From DASWHF01 sp036393295 (GTDB lineage: Bacteria; Pseudomonadota; Gammaproteobacteria; Acidiferrobacterales; UBA6901), in NCBI GenBank assembly GCA_036393295.1, contig DASWHF010000176.1, positions 1 through 32,725 on the forward strand: a stretch of DNA of 32,725 nt, given 5' to 3'. A program made the position numbers and the translations under genes. Under the pieces are notes generated by a model. That model was not told the DNA's origin and did not search any database. It saw nothing but the letters and a program-made list of their open reading frames with translations. This document shows, piece by piece, positions 13,206 to 21,463 of this stretch. Every line of letters starts with the position of its first letter. Positions within the stretch are counted from its first letter, which is position 1.

Positions 13206-14510
13206 ATGTCCCGCATTGACGACCTCTTCCGACGCGGCGCCGCCGTGGCGCTCGCCGCCGCCGGGTTCGCGCTCGCCGCCCCGACCGCCCAGGCGATACC
13301 GGCGTTCGCGCGCCAGTACGACATGAGCTGCGCGGCCTGCCACGACGCCTTCCCGCGGCTCAACGCCTTCGGCGAGCACTTCCGCGACAGCAATTTCCGC
13401 CTGCCCAACTGGCGCACCCAGAACACCGTCGACACCCAGGACGACATGCTGGTGCTGCCCAAGTTTCCGCCGCTGGCGATCCGTGCCCAGGCTTACGTGC
13501 AGGCGCGCCAGGGTGAACATGTCGATCCGGTGTCGGGCGCCAGCGCGGCGGATTCGGAGGCCGACTTCCAGGCGCCCTATCTCATCAAGCTGCTGTCGAG
13601 CGCACCGCTCTCGGACCACATCACCTATTACTTCTACGGCATCTTCGCCGAGAAGGGCGGCAACGGCGAGACCCTGATCGAGGACGCCTGGTTCCGCCAC
13701 GACGACGCCTTCGGCAGCGGCGTCGGCACCATGCTCGGCCAGTTCCAGCTCTCGGACCTGATGTTCCCGCGCGAGATCCGCCTGACCTTCCAGGACTTCA
13801 TGGCCTATCGCATGGCCGGCATCACCTATGACCGCGGCGTGATCCTCGACCGCGGCTTCGGGCCGGTCGACCTCGCGCTCGGCGCGGTCAACGGCAACGG
13901 CATCACCGACAACTTCACTATCAACAGCCCCGGCTACCGCCGCGCCGACGCGATGTTCGACAACGACACGCGCAAGAACGTCTTCGGCCGGGTCGGCGTG
14001 GACGTCGGCACGATCATGACCGTGGGCGTCTTCGGGCTGGCCGGCGAGCAGAAGAGCATCACCGGCCTGCTGGCCGGCACCGCGGCCGGCACCCGCGACA
14101 CCGACAAGCGCATCTATGGCCTCGATCTGTCCGGCAGCATCGGTGCGAAGACCCATTGGTTCGTGCAGGGGCTGTGGAACGAATGGGACGGATTCATCGA
14201 TACCGACCCGAGCGTGAGCTATAAATGGTTCGGCGGCTTCGCCGGCGTCGACTACGTGCGCAGCCCGCGCTGGGCCTATTCGCTGCTGGTGAACTACGCC
14301 GATGCCCAGGACCTGGACGGCAGCGGCACCGTGTACGAGGGCATCAACATGCGCACCGTCACGCTGGCCGCGTCGTATTACTTCATGCGCAACGTCAAGG
14401 GCGTGATCGAGGTCACCGGCGACTTCCTGGCCGCCGACAGCGACGCCGACTTCGTCGGCCACGAGAGCAAGGAAGGTTACGTGCTGGTCGGTTTCGACGC
14501 GGCGTTTTGA
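13206..14510 (+). CDS. outer-membrane cytochrome c-porin fusion, Cyc2-like
   Basis: This is a 434-residue protein. A signal peptide is present (basic start, then AAVALAAAGFALAAPTAQA, residues about 12-30). The mature protein opens with IPAFARQYDMSCAACHDAFP, where CAACH is a single c-type haem site, followed by LNAFGEHFRDSNFRLP. The rest is a series of amphipathic strands ending in VLVGFDAAF, the aromatic C-terminus of an outer-membrane barrel. One N-terminal haem fused to a barrel is the architecture of Cyc2 iron oxidases and related porin-cytochromes, so transfer of electrons across the outer membrane is plausible. The haem-segment wording is close to, but not identical with, Cyc2 as I remember it. 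AAGGAG lies 5 nt before the ATG. A perfect FNR box is upstream and a REP pair follows the stop directly. Confidence 0.82.
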   Translation: MSRIDDLFRRGAAVALAAAGFALAAPTAQAIPAFARQYDMSCAACHDAFPRLNAFGEHFRDSNFRLPNWRTQNTVDTQDDMLVLPKFPPLAIRAQAYVQARQGEHVDPVSGASAADSEADFQAPYLIKLLSSAPLSDHITYYFYGIFAEKGGNGETLIEDAWFRHDDAFGSGVGTMLGQFQLSDLMFPREIRLTFQDFMAYRMAGITYDRGVILDRGFGPVDLALGAVNGNGITDNFTINSPGYRRADAMFDNDTRKNVFGRVGVDVGTIMTVGVFGLAGEQKSITGLLAGTAAGTRDTDKRIYGLDLSGSIGAKTHWFVQGLWNEWDGFIDTDPSVSYKWFGGFAGVDYVRSPRWAYSLLVNYADAQDLDGSGTVYEGINMRTVTLAASYYFMRNVKGVIEVTGDFLAADSDADFVGHESKEGYVLVGFDAAF

Positions 14511-14580
14511 TGTAGGCGGGGCTTCCAGCCCCGCGCCATCTGGTCAATGACGCCGGCGGGGCAGGATGCCCCGCCCTACA
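14511..14580. repeat. inverted REP pair (BIME-like), family C
   Basis: REP 1 at 14511-14534 is identical over 24 nt to the REP beside the RAYT gene. REP 2 at 14556-14580 is inverted (GGCGGGGC/GCCCCGCC stem with a 5-nt loop, ending CCTACA). Outer ends TGTAGG and CCTACA are complementary. The element starts immediately after the TGA of the cytochrome-porin and ends 11 nt before the convergent HAD gene, so it probably marks the 3' end of both transcripts. Confidence 0.88.
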
Positions 14581-14591
14581 GTCTTTCTCCG

Positions 14592-15371
14592 CTAGCCGTC
14601 GGCGTGCACCCGTCGCGCCAACGCCAGATCGAAATAGCGCGCTCCATTGAGCGCGATCGCCGACGCCAGTGCCTGAAACGGCCGGTCGGGCTCGCCAAGG
14701 CCGTCCAGCACCAGCGCCGCGCCGTGGAAGTCGTGGTCATGGGTATAGGCGTTGGTGGTGATGACAGTCTTCAGACCGGCGGCGCGCGCCGCGCGTATCC
14801 CGTTCTGTGAATCCTCGAACGCCAGGCACTCCTCCGCGCGCAGCCCCATCCGCTTCAGGGCATAGTGATAGATATCGGGCGCCGGCTTCTTGGCCGGCAC
14901 CACGTCGCCGGCGGCGATCACCTCGAACCAGGATTCGGCATCGGGCGCGAGCGAATGCGCGAGCAGCGCAGTGACGTTGTCCAGCGTGGTGGTGGTGGCG
15001 ATGGCCAGGCGCAGGCCGGCGGCGCGCGCCTCCGCGAGCAGGCGCCGCACGCCCGGCCGCAGCGGGATGGCGCCGCCGGCCAGCAGCGCGGTGTAGTGCC
15101 GGGTCTTGGCCCGGTGCAGCACCGCGACCCGCTCGGCGAAATCCGCCGGCTTTGCGTAGTCCGGCCGGTAGCGGTCGACATAATAGGTCATGCGCTCCTT
15201 GCCGCCGGTCACCGCCAGCAGCTTTCCGTACCGCGGCACGTCCCAATGCCAGTCGAGACCGGCCTCGGCGAACGCCCGGTTGAAGGCGATCCGGTGGCCG
15301 TTGCGCTCGGTGTCGGCCAGGGTTCCGTCGACGTCGAAAATCAGGGCTTGGAGGGGCTGGGGCATGCGCAT
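14592..15371 (-). CDS. HAD-superfamily sugar-phosphate phosphatase, CbbY-like
   Basis: This is a 259-residue subfamily IA HAD phosphatase. Motif I is IFDVDGTLADTE with the nucleophilic aspartate. Motif II is in LAIATTTTLDN, motif III is the lysine in VVPAKKPAPDIY, and motif IV is CLAFEDSQNGIRAA. The helical cap (about 25-95) and the KKPAPDIY and ADTE contexts are typical of CbbY, which removes inhibitory xylulose-1,5-bisphosphate from Rubisco metabolism. Related beta-phosphoglucomutase-like enzymes share these motifs, and no Calvin-cycle gene is nearby. Start ATG 15371 or 15365; neither has a clear ribosome-binding site. Confidence 0.85.
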   Translation of the reverse strand: MRMPQPLQALIFDVDGTLADTERNGHRIAFNRAFAEAGLDWHWDVPRYGKLLAVTGGKERMTYYVDRYRPDYAKPADFAERVAVLHRAKTRHYTALLAGGAIPLRPGVRRLLAEARAAGLRLAIATTTTLDNVTALLAHSLAPDAESWFEVIAAGDVVPAKKPAPDIYHYALKRMGLRAEECLAFEDSQNGIRAARAAGLKTVITTNAYTHDHDFHGAALVLDGLGEPDRPFQALASAIALNGARYFDLALARRVHADG

Positions 15372-15446
15372 TTCGGGCCGAAAATACCGTCATTATCCAC
15401 GATCCGGAGGACCCGGAAAACGGCCCAATTCTTGCAAATCAGCGGC

Positions 15447-15475
15447 TTGCACCCCCCCGGGGATTCTGGTATAGA
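15447..15475 (+). promoter_or_regulatory. putative dksA promoter
   Basis: TTGCAC (15447-15452), a 17-nt spacer and TATAGA (15470-15475). It lies about 80 nt upstream of the dksA start. The -10 fits well and the -35 only partly. Confidence 0.45.
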
Positions 15476-15554
15476 TGCGCGCTTACTTTCGGTACCGGCC
15501 CGCACAGATTCAGGGCGATCGGCCCGCCAGGCCCGCCCACGACCAGGAGCCACC

Positions 15555-15998
15555 ATGGCAGTGAGCAAAAAAAAGGACAGCACCTCGACCCTGATCCACG
15601 GGATCAAGCCCTACGTGGAAAAGAAGGGCGAGAAGTACATGAACAAGAAGCAGCTCGATCACTTCCGCGCCATACTGCTGGCCTGGAAGCAGGAGCTGCT
15701 CGACGAGGTCTCGCGCACCGTGCACAGCATGCAGGACGAGACCGCCAACCACCCCGACCCGAACGACCGCGCCAGCCAGGAGACCGACATGTCCCTGGAG
15801 CTGCGCTCGCGCGACCGCGAGCGCAAGCTGATCAAGAAGATCGAAGAGGCGATCGGCAAAATCGACAACAACGACTACGGCTTCTGCGAGACCTGCGGGG
15901 TCGAAATCGGCGTGCAGCGCCTGGAGGCGCGCCCGACCGCGACGCTGTGCATCGACTGCAAGACACTCGACGAAATACGCGAAAAACAAATGGGCTGA
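15555..15998 (+). CDS. dksA: RNA polymerase-binding transcription factor DksA
   Basis: This is a 147-residue DksA. The protein enters the RNA polymerase secondary channel and, with ppGpp, controls rRNA and amino-acid promoters. The coiled coil (about 40-110) has at its tip DPNDRASQETD, keeping the D-x2-D-x-A residues needed for activity. The zinc finger is C-x2-C...C-x2-C (CETCGVEIGVQRLEARP and TLCIDC). The end DEIREKQMG is typical. A basic N-terminal extension (MAVSKKKDSTST) precedes the core. GGAG lies close upstream of ATG 15555. A hairpin terminator follows the gene. Confidence 0.97.
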   Translation: MAVSKKKDSTSTLIHGIKPYVEKKGEKYMNKKQLDHFRAILLAWKQELLDEVSRTVHSMQDETANHPDPNDRASQETDMSLELRSRDRERKLIKKIEEAIGKIDNNDYGFCETCGVEIGVQRLEARPTATLCIDCKTLDEIREKQMG

Positions 15999-16034
15999 GG
16001 CGCTAACGCGCCGCCTGCGCCCGCGAACCGTCAG

Positions 16035-16053
16035 GGGGCCGCCGGCCCCTTTA
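16035..16053 (+). terminator. intrinsic terminator after dksA
   Basis: GGGGCC (16035-16040) pairs with GGCCCC (16044-16049) over a 3-nt loop and is followed by TTTAT. It begins 36 nt after the dksA stop and lies just before the dihydroorotase start, separating the two genes. Confidence 0.55.
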
Positions 16054-16073
16054 TCGTTTCAGGAACCCGCATT

Positions 16074-17384
16074 TTGCTCAGTCTGATCATCCGCAACGCC
16101 CGGATCGCCCGCCCCGACGGCAGCACGGTCGAAGGCGATCTGGCCTGCGAGCACGGCCGCATCGCGCGCATCGATGCCGCCATCGACGCGCAGGCGCGTG
16201 AGTCCATTGACGCCGACGGCCGCCTGCTGCTGCCCGGCGTCATCGACCCGCACGTGCACCTGCGCGAGCCCGGCAAGGAGCACAAGGAAGACCTGGCCTC
16301 CGGCTCGCGCGCCGCGGCGCGCGGCGGCGTGACCAGCTTCCTCGAGATGCCCAACACCGAGCCGGCCACGACCACGCGCGCCCTGCTGGCCGACAAGCTG
16401 GCGCGCGCCGCGCGCAAGAGCGTGGTGAACTACGGCTTCTTCATGGGCGCGACCCCGGACAACCTCGACGAGTTGAACGCCGCTTCACCCACGCCCGGCA
16501 TCAAGATCTTCATGGGCTGCAGCACCGGCGGCCTGCTGGTCGACCGGGACGAGGACCTGGAGCGCATCTTCGCCGGCGGCGAGCGCGTCATCTGCGTGCA
16601 CGCCGAGGACGAGAAGCGCATGCACGCCCGCCAGCAGCAGTTCGCCGGCCGCGGCGATCCCGCCGTGCACTCCGAGATCCGCGACAACGAGGCGGCGCGC
16701 ATCGCCACCGCCCGCGCGCTGGCGTTTTCGAAGAAATACCGGCGGCGCCTGCACATCATGCACATGTCGACGCACGAGGAAGTCGAGCTGCTGCGCGCCG
16801 ACAAGCCGGCCTGGGTCAAGGCCGAGGCCAGCCCGAACCACCTGTTCCTGAACGACGCCGAGTACGCGCGCCAGGGCACGCTGGTGCAGATGAACCCGCC
16901 GATGCGCAAGCGCGAGGACAACGCCGCGCTGTGGGCGGCGCTCCACGACGGCGTCATCGACTTCATCGGCACCGACCACGCGCCGCACACGCTCGCGGAG
17001 AAGCAAAGGCCCTATGGCCAGGCGCCGTCCGGCATGCCGGGAATCGAGACCGCGCTGCCGCTGATGCTGACCGAGATGCAGGCCGGGCGCTGCACGCTCG
17101 CCCAGGTCCAGCAGTGGATGTGCTACGGCCCGGCCGCCGCCTACGGCATTCCCGACAAGGGCAGGATCCTGGAAGGCTGGGACGCCGATCTCACGCTGGT
17201 CGATCTCGACACTCCGCGCACGCTGGGCAACGCCGACATCGTCAGCAAATGCGCCTGGACGCCCTACGCCGGCCGTGTGCTCCGCGGCTGGCCGCTGTAT
17301 ACGATCGTCGCCGGCACCGTCGTCTACGACCGGGGCCGGTTCCGCGACGGCGTGCTCGGCCAGGCGCTGCGGTTCGGGGACTGA
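16074..17384 (+). CDS. pyrC: dihydroorotase (amidohydrolase family)
   Basis: This is a 436-residue amidohydrolase that cyclises carbamoyl-aspartate to dihydroorotate in pyrimidine synthesis. Metal ligands are visible in DPHVHLREPG (His60, His62), with histidines in VICVHAEDE and HIMHMSTHEE and the aspartate in GTDHAPHTLAEK. RGGVTSFLEMPNT and GMPGIETALPL are typical of the longer class I dihydroorotases. TTG 16074 is the best start: AGGAA lies about 8 nt upstream and no nearby ATG retains LSLIIRNARI. Allantoinase and hydantoinase share parts of the fold, but the motifs favour dihydroorotase. The uppP start lies 7 nt after its stop. Confidence 0.9.
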   Translation: MLSLIIRNARIARPDGSTVEGDLACEHGRIARIDAAIDAQARESIDADGRLLLPGVIDPHVHLREPGKEHKEDLASGSRAAARGGVTSFLEMPNTEPATTTRALLADKLARAARKSVVNYGFFMGATPDNLDELNAASPTPGIKIFMGCSTGGLLVDRDEDLERIFAGGERVICVHAEDEKRMHARQQQFAGRGDPAVHSEIRDNEAARIATARALAFSKKYRRRLHIMHMSTHEEVELLRADKPAWVKAEASPNHLFLNDAEYARQGTLVQMNPPMRKREDNAALWAALHDGVIDFIGTDHAPHTLAEKQRPYGQAPSGMPGIETALPLMLTEMQAGRCTLAQVQQWMCYGPAAAYGIPDKGRILEGWDADLTLVDLDTPRTLGNADIVSKCAWTPYAGRVLRGWPLYTIVAGTVVYDRGRFRDGVLGQALRFGD

Positions 17385-17391
17385 ACGACCG

Positions 17392-18186
17392 ATGGACATC
17401 TTTGCGCTGATCAAGGCGTTCATTCTCGGCATCGTCGAGGGGCTCACCGAGTTCCTGCCGGTGTCCTCGACCGGCCATCTGATCATCGCCGCCGACCTGA
17501 TCAACTTCAAAGGCGACACCGCCGAAGCCTTCGAGATCATCATCCAACTGGGCGCGATCCTCGGTGTGGTCTGGGATTACCGCAGGAAAGTCGGCAGCGT
17601 GCTGGTCGGCCTCAACCGCCCGACCGAGCGGCGCTTCGCGATCAATCTGCTCATCGCCTTCCTGCCGGCGGCGATCGTCGGCCTCCTGTTCCACGATCTC
17701 ATCACCGAGCACCTGTTCAATCCGCGCACCGTGGCGATGGCGCTGATCGTCGGCGGGGTGCTGATCCTGGTGATCGAGCGCCTGCCGCTTCGGGTCCGCG
17801 TGACCGACATCGACCGGCTCGGATACCTGGATGCGCTCAAGATCGGCGTCGCCCAGGTGTTCTCGCTGTTCCCGGGCGTGTCGCGCGCCGGCGCCACCAT
17901 CATGGGCGGCCTGCTTTCCGGTCTGTCGCGCACCGCCGCCACCGAGTTCTCGTTCTTCCTGGCCATGCCGGTGATGTTCGCCGCCACCTTCTATTCGCTC
18001 TACAAGCATCCCGAGATCCTGCACCTGCACGATCTGGCGGTGCTGGCGGTCGGCTTCGTCATGTCCTTCTTCACCGCGCTCGTCGTCGTGCGCGTGTTCC
18101 TGCGCTATGTCAGCCGCCATGACTTCACGGTCTTCGCCTGGTACCGCATCGTGTTCGGCGGCATCGTGTTGTACTACTACCGGTAA
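17392..18186 (+). CDS. uppP: undecaprenyl-diphosphatase UppP (BacA)
   Basis: This is a 264-residue integral membrane enzyme that dephosphorylates undecaprenyl pyrophosphate to recycle the carrier for peptidoglycan and other polymers. Conserved signature EGLTEFLPVSSTGHL (about 16-30) carries the catalytic glutamate. The second signature FPGVSRAGATIMGGLLSGLSR holds the phosphate-binding serine and arginine. About eight hydrophobic segments are spread over the length. It begins 7 nt after the dihydroorotase stop and is probably co-transcribed with it. Repeat family D follows the gene. Confidence 0.96.
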   Translation: MDIFALIKAFILGIVEGLTEFLPVSSTGHLIIAADLINFKGDTAEAFEIIIQLGAILGVVWDYRRKVGSVLVGLNRPTERRFAINLLIAFLPAAIVGLLFHDLITEHLFNPRTVAMALIVGGVLILVIERLPLRVRVTDIDRLGYLDALKIGVAQVFSLFPGVSRAGATIMGGLLSGLSRTAATEFSFFLAMPVMFAATFYSLYKHPEILHLHDLAVLAVGFVMSFFTALVVVRVFLRYVSRHDFTVFAWYRIVFGGIVLYYYR

Positions 18187-18220
18187 CCTAACCGGGCGGA
18201 GCGACTGCCGTCTGACGGGG

Positions 18221-18326
18221 CGACCCGTAGGGTCGTTGCGAGGTCCGCGTAGCGGGCCGCGGCAATCTCCCTGAGCGCTCAGGACGTTCACGGAGGTTGC
18301 CGCGGGCGCTGCGCGCCCTCGCAATG
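18221..18326. repeat. family D repeat pair around a 12-bp palindrome
   Basis: Copy 1 (18232-18270, plus) runs from GTCGTTGCGAGG to GCGGCAATCTCC. Copy 2 (18292-18326) is inverted and reads, on the minus strand, CATTGCGAGG to GCGGCAACCTCC. Each has an internal GC palindrome. Between them CTGAGCGCTCAG (18271-18282) is a perfect palindrome. A CGACCC/GGGTCG hairpin (18221-18235) precedes them. The block separates convergent uppP and xerD. A third copy is at 21464-21512. Confidence 0.8.
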
Positions 18327-18333
18327 GCCGGCG

Positions 18334-19248
18334 TCAGCCGCGCGGGTGGTGCCGGGCATGGAGGCTCTTCAGGCGCTCGCGCGCGACCTGCGTGTAGATC
18401 TGCGTGGTCGAGAGATCGGCGTGGCCGAGCAGCATCTGCACGACGCGCAGGTCGGCGCCGTGGTTGAGCAGATGGGTGGCGAAGGCGTGGCGCAGGGTGT
18501 GCGGCGAGAGCGGCTGGTGGATGCCGGCGAGCCGCGCGTAGCGCTTGATGTTGTGCCAGAAGGCCTGGCGGGTCATGCCGGCGCCGCGCGCGGTCGGAAA
18601 CAACGCCTCGCTGTCCCGGCCGCGCAACAGCGCGCCGCGCGCCTCGCGCAGATAGCGCTGCAGCCAGGACAGCGCCTCCTCGCCGAGCGGCACCAGCCGT
18701 TCCTTGCTCCCCTTGCCCATCACCCGCACCACGCCGCCGCCGCTGTCCACCTGGGTGAGCTTGAGGCCCACCAGTTCGGAGACGCGCAGGCCGGTGGCGT
18801 ACAGCGTCTCGATCATGGCGCGGTCGCGCAGGCCCAGCGGCGTGCCGGCGTCGGGCGCGTCGAGCAGCTGTTCGACCTGCTCCTCGGTCAGCGACTTGGG
18901 CAGCCCGCGGCCGAGCTTGGGCGAATCCACCAGCGCGGTCGGATCCTCGCCCGACTCGCCCTCACGCAGCAGGTAGCGGTAGAAGCGCCGCAGGCTGGAC
19001 AACAGCCGCGCACTGGTGCGCGCCCGCGCGCCCGCGCGCTGGCAGTGATCCAGATAGGCGATGAGGTCATCGCGCGTCGCGCGCGTGAGACCCGCGCCGC
19101 GCCGATCCAGCCACAGCGCGAATGCGGAAAGATCGCCGCGGTAGGCGGACAGGGTGTTGGCGCTCAGGCCCGACTCCGACCAGAGCGCGTCCAGGAAGCG
19201 CTCGATGAGCGCCTGCTCGGCGGGCGCCGGCGCCTCAGCCACGCTCAT
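18334..19248 (-). CDS. xerD: site-specific tyrosine recombinase XerD
   Basis: This is a 304-residue recombinase for chromosome dimer resolution at dif, acting with XerC and FtsK. The N-terminal SAM-like core-binding domain (about 15-100) includes SANTLSAYRGDLSAFALWL. The catalytic domain shows ATGLRVSELVGL (Arg), GKGSKERLVPLG (Lys), LSPHTLRHAFATHLL (His and Arg), MLLGHADLSTTQIYTQV (His and nucleophilic Tyr). QIYTQVARERLKSLHARHHPRG at the end resembles XerD rather than XerC. ATG 19248 lies inside the ogt gene (14-nt overlap), so the two are translationally linked. Confidence 0.95.
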   Translation of the reverse strand: MSVAEAPAPAEQALIERFLDALWSESGLSANTLSAYRGDLSAFALWLDRRGAGLTRATRDDLIAYLDHCQRAGARARTSARLLSSLRRFYRYLLREGESGEDPTALVDSPKLGRGLPKSLTEEQVEQLLDAPDAGTPLGLRDRAMIETLYATGLRVSELVGLKLTQVDSGGGVVRVMGKGSKERLVPLGEEALSWLQRYLREARGALLRGRDSEALFPTARGAGMTRQAFWHNIKRYARLAGIHQPLSPHTLRHAFATHLLNHGADLRVVQMLLGHADLSTTQIYTQVARERLKSLHARHHPRG

Positions 19249-19708
19249 GCGCGAGCAGCCATTCCTTGATGGACAAGGGCCCGGCGCGCTCGCCGCCCAT
19301 GAAGCCGCCGAGGCCGCTGCATGCCACCACGCGGTGGCAGGGCACGACGATCGGCACCGGGTTGGCGCGGCAGGCGCCGCCGACCGCGCGCGGGCCGCTG
19401 GCGAGACGCGCGGCCAGCGCACCGTAGCTGAGCGGCCGCCCGGGCGGTATGCGCGTGAGCGCGCGCCACACGCGCCGCTGGTAGTCGGTGCCGGCGAGGT
19501 CGAGCGGCAGGTCGAAGCGGTGCGCGCCGTCGCGCAGGTAGGCGCGCAGCTGAGCACAGACTTCGCGCGCCAGCGCGGTGGACGCGGCCTGCGGCCGGGC
19601 GCCGGCCGGCAGGAAATCGATCGAGGTCAGGGCCCGATCGGCCGCGATGCCCAGCGCCCCGAACGGCGCCGCGATCACCGCGTCGTAGGCTTTTGCTCGA
19701 GCAGCCAT
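19235..19708 (-). CDS. ogt: methylated-DNA-protein-cysteine methyltransferase (Ogt type)
   Basis: This is a 157-residue suicide enzyme that removes alkyl groups from O6-alkylguanine. The acceptor cysteine is in VPIVVPCHRVVA, preceded by GGACRANP, which contains the base-flipping-side helix residues. YQRRVWRALTRIPPGRPLSYGALA is the conserved helix-turn-helix region. The N-terminal domain is short and lacks the Ada transcriptional part. Its start overlaps the end of the TPR gene by 34 nt and its end overlaps xerD by 14 nt, forming a compact three-gene operon. Confidence 0.93.
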   Translation of the reverse strand: MAARAKAYDAVIAAPFGALGIAADRALTSIDFLPAGARPQAASTALAREVCAQLRAYLRDGAHRFDLPLDLAGTDYQRRVWRALTRIPPGRPLSYGALAARLASGPRAVGGACRANPVPIVVPCHRVVACSGLGGFMGGERAGPLSIKEWLLAHERG

Positions 19709-21423
19709 AACTGTTGCAGCTGGCGTTCGATGAGCAGGCGCTGACGGGGGTCGCCGGAGTAATCCAGCAGCCGCTGGAAGACGCTGCGCGCGTCGGCGGT
19801 CATGCCGGCCTTACCCAGGGCCTCGGCGGCGTGGTAGCGCGCGCTCTGCCCCCAGAGGTCGCCGCCGTTGGCGCCGCCGTAGGTCGCGGAGCGCAGATAG
19901 AGCTCGGCCGCCTGCGCGTGCTCGCCGAGCGCCGCTCGCGAGTCCGCCTGCCAGAACAGGATTTCGCGCCGCATGCGCGGATTATCCACCAGCCCGAACA
20001 GCGACTCCAGCAGCACCGCGGCCTCGCGGTGGCGGTCCGCGGCCTGCAGATCGAACATCACCTGGATGTAGCGCTCCGCCAGGTCGTCGTCGAGCTTTTC
20101 CTTGTCGACCAGGACATTGCTCAAGGCCTGCAGCCCGGCGCCGAGCTCGCCGGCATAGATCATCACCCGCGCGCGCTTGAGCGCCCAGCGGTCGGCGTCC
20201 TCCTGGGGCGGCGGGGCGTGCAGGCCCGCGAGCAGGTCGGCGGCGAAACGGATGTCGTAGACGGCGATCGCCTTGTCGAGCAACCGGTAGCGCACCGCCG
20301 CCGGGACGTCGTCGAGCGCCGGATAGCGCGAGGAGTCGACGTACAGCCAGCGCAGCACCTCCTCGCGGCCGTCCGCCGCGAGCGAATCGGCGAGGCGGGC
20401 GTGCGCCAGCGCGCGGGTGTCGGGCTGGCGCGCACGGTTGGCGAGGTAGGCGTAAAAGGCGCGCGCGTTCACCGCGTCGTCGCGCTTGAAGGCTTCCGCC
20501 TTCCTCACCCAAGCGGCATTCTGGTCGGCCGGCAGCTTCGCCTTGCCGCCCTCGGCCTCGGCATAGCGGACGTAGGCGCGCCACAGGTCCTCGGAGTCCA
20601 CGAGATAAAGCCGGTCGCTCGCGCCGTGCTCGCGCTTGAGGGTCAGCGCCCGCTCCAGCGCAATCACCCGCTTCAGGTGCTCGCCGGTCATGGCAGCGGC
20701 CTCGGCGGTGAGCGCCCAGGCCTGGAACTGCAAGGCCGGCTTGTTGCGCGTCGCGTGGATGAGCTTGTCGGCCTCGACCGCCACCGCCCGCGGCCCCTGG
20801 GCGCGGCTGCGCAGCCGCGCCAGCTGGGTGAGCAACCGGCCCTCGTGGCTCAGGATTCCAGCCAGCACGCCGAGGGCCCCGCGGTTGTCGTTCATGCGCA
20901 TCAACAGCTGGGCGTGCAGCAACCGCCAGGAATCGTCGGTCACGGCGTAGTCCTGCTGGTAGCGCAGCACCGCGGACTGGGCATCGGCCAGACTGTCGTC
21001 GATCAGATAGCTGCGGATCATCATCTGCCGCCACTGTGCCACGGCCGCCCGGTCGGCCTCGCCTTCCAACACGAGCGCGTCCAGGATCCGGCGCGCGCCG
21101 TTACCGTCCTCGGCGTGGAGCCGCGCCGCGGCGGCCTGGGTGCGCACCCAGCGGTGGAATTCTTCCGGCACGCCGTCCGGCAGCGCGGCGGCGCGCGCGG
21201 CGACCGCCTCCCAGTCGCGCTGCGCGAAGTAGACGGCGTAGCGCTGCCGCTCCCAGGCGATCCAGTCGTCCGTGGCCGCCGGCCCGGGCTGGTTCTTGTC
21301 GATGAGATAGAGCGCGAGATGCGGCGCCCCGCCGCGCACCAGCGCCGGGACGCGCTCGATATCGGCGGGCTCGGCCAGCGCCGGACCGGCGATCAGCAGG
21401 AGGAATAACAACCAGGGTCTCAT
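19675..21423 (-). CDS. exported tetratricopeptide-repeat protein, function unknown
   Basis: This is a 582-residue protein with a clean signal peptide (MRPWLLFLLLIAGPALAEP). The rest is almost entirely helical, with repeated TPR-like units, clearest near the end (ILFWQADSRAALGEHAQAAELYLRSA; ARYHAAEALGKAGMTADARSVFQRLL). The location should be periplasmic. Such proteins scaffold envelope assemblies; the partner is not evident. ATG 21423 is chosen for the signal peptide; an upstream ATG at 21462 would spoil it. There is no ribosome-binding site, and TATAGT at 21438-21433 (with TTGGGT 18 nt upstream) predicts a transcript starting within a few nucleotides of the ATG. It is the first gene of the operon with ogt and xerD. 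Confidence 0.8.
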   Translation of the reverse strand: MRPWLLFLLLIAGPALAEPADIERVPALVRGGAPHLALYLIDKNQPGPAATDDWIAWERQRYAVYFAQRDWEAVAARAAALPDGVPEEFHRWVRTQAAAARLHAEDGNGARRILDALVLEGEADRAAVAQWRQMMIRSYLIDDSLADAQSAVLRYQQDYAVTDDSWRLLHAQLLMRMNDNRGALGVLAGILSHEGRLLTQLARLRSRAQGPRAVAVEADKLIHATRNKPALQFQAWALTAEAAAMTGEHLKRVIALERALTLKREHGASDRLYLVDSEDLWRAYVRYAEAEGGKAKLPADQNAAWVRKAEAFKRDDAVNARAFYAYLANRARQPDTRALAHARLADSLAADGREEVLRWLYVDSSRYPALDDVPAAVRYRLLDKAIAVYDIRFAADLLAGLHAPPPQEDADRWALKRARVMIYAGELGAGLQALSNVLVDKEKLDDDLAERYIQVMFDLQAADRHREAAVLLESLFGLVDNPRMRREILFWQADSRAALGEHAQAAELYLRSATYGGANGGDLWGQSARYHAAEALGKAGMTADARSVFQRLLDYSGDPRQRLLIERQLQQLWLLEQKPTTR

Positions 21424-21463
21424 CGGGACGCCACTATAGCGGAATCGCGGCGGATGACCCAAA

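Noticed and set aside
19714..21408. Plus-strand open frame of 564 codons
   Set aside because: It is antisense to the TPR gene, which has a signal peptide and repeat units; composition is of shadow type.
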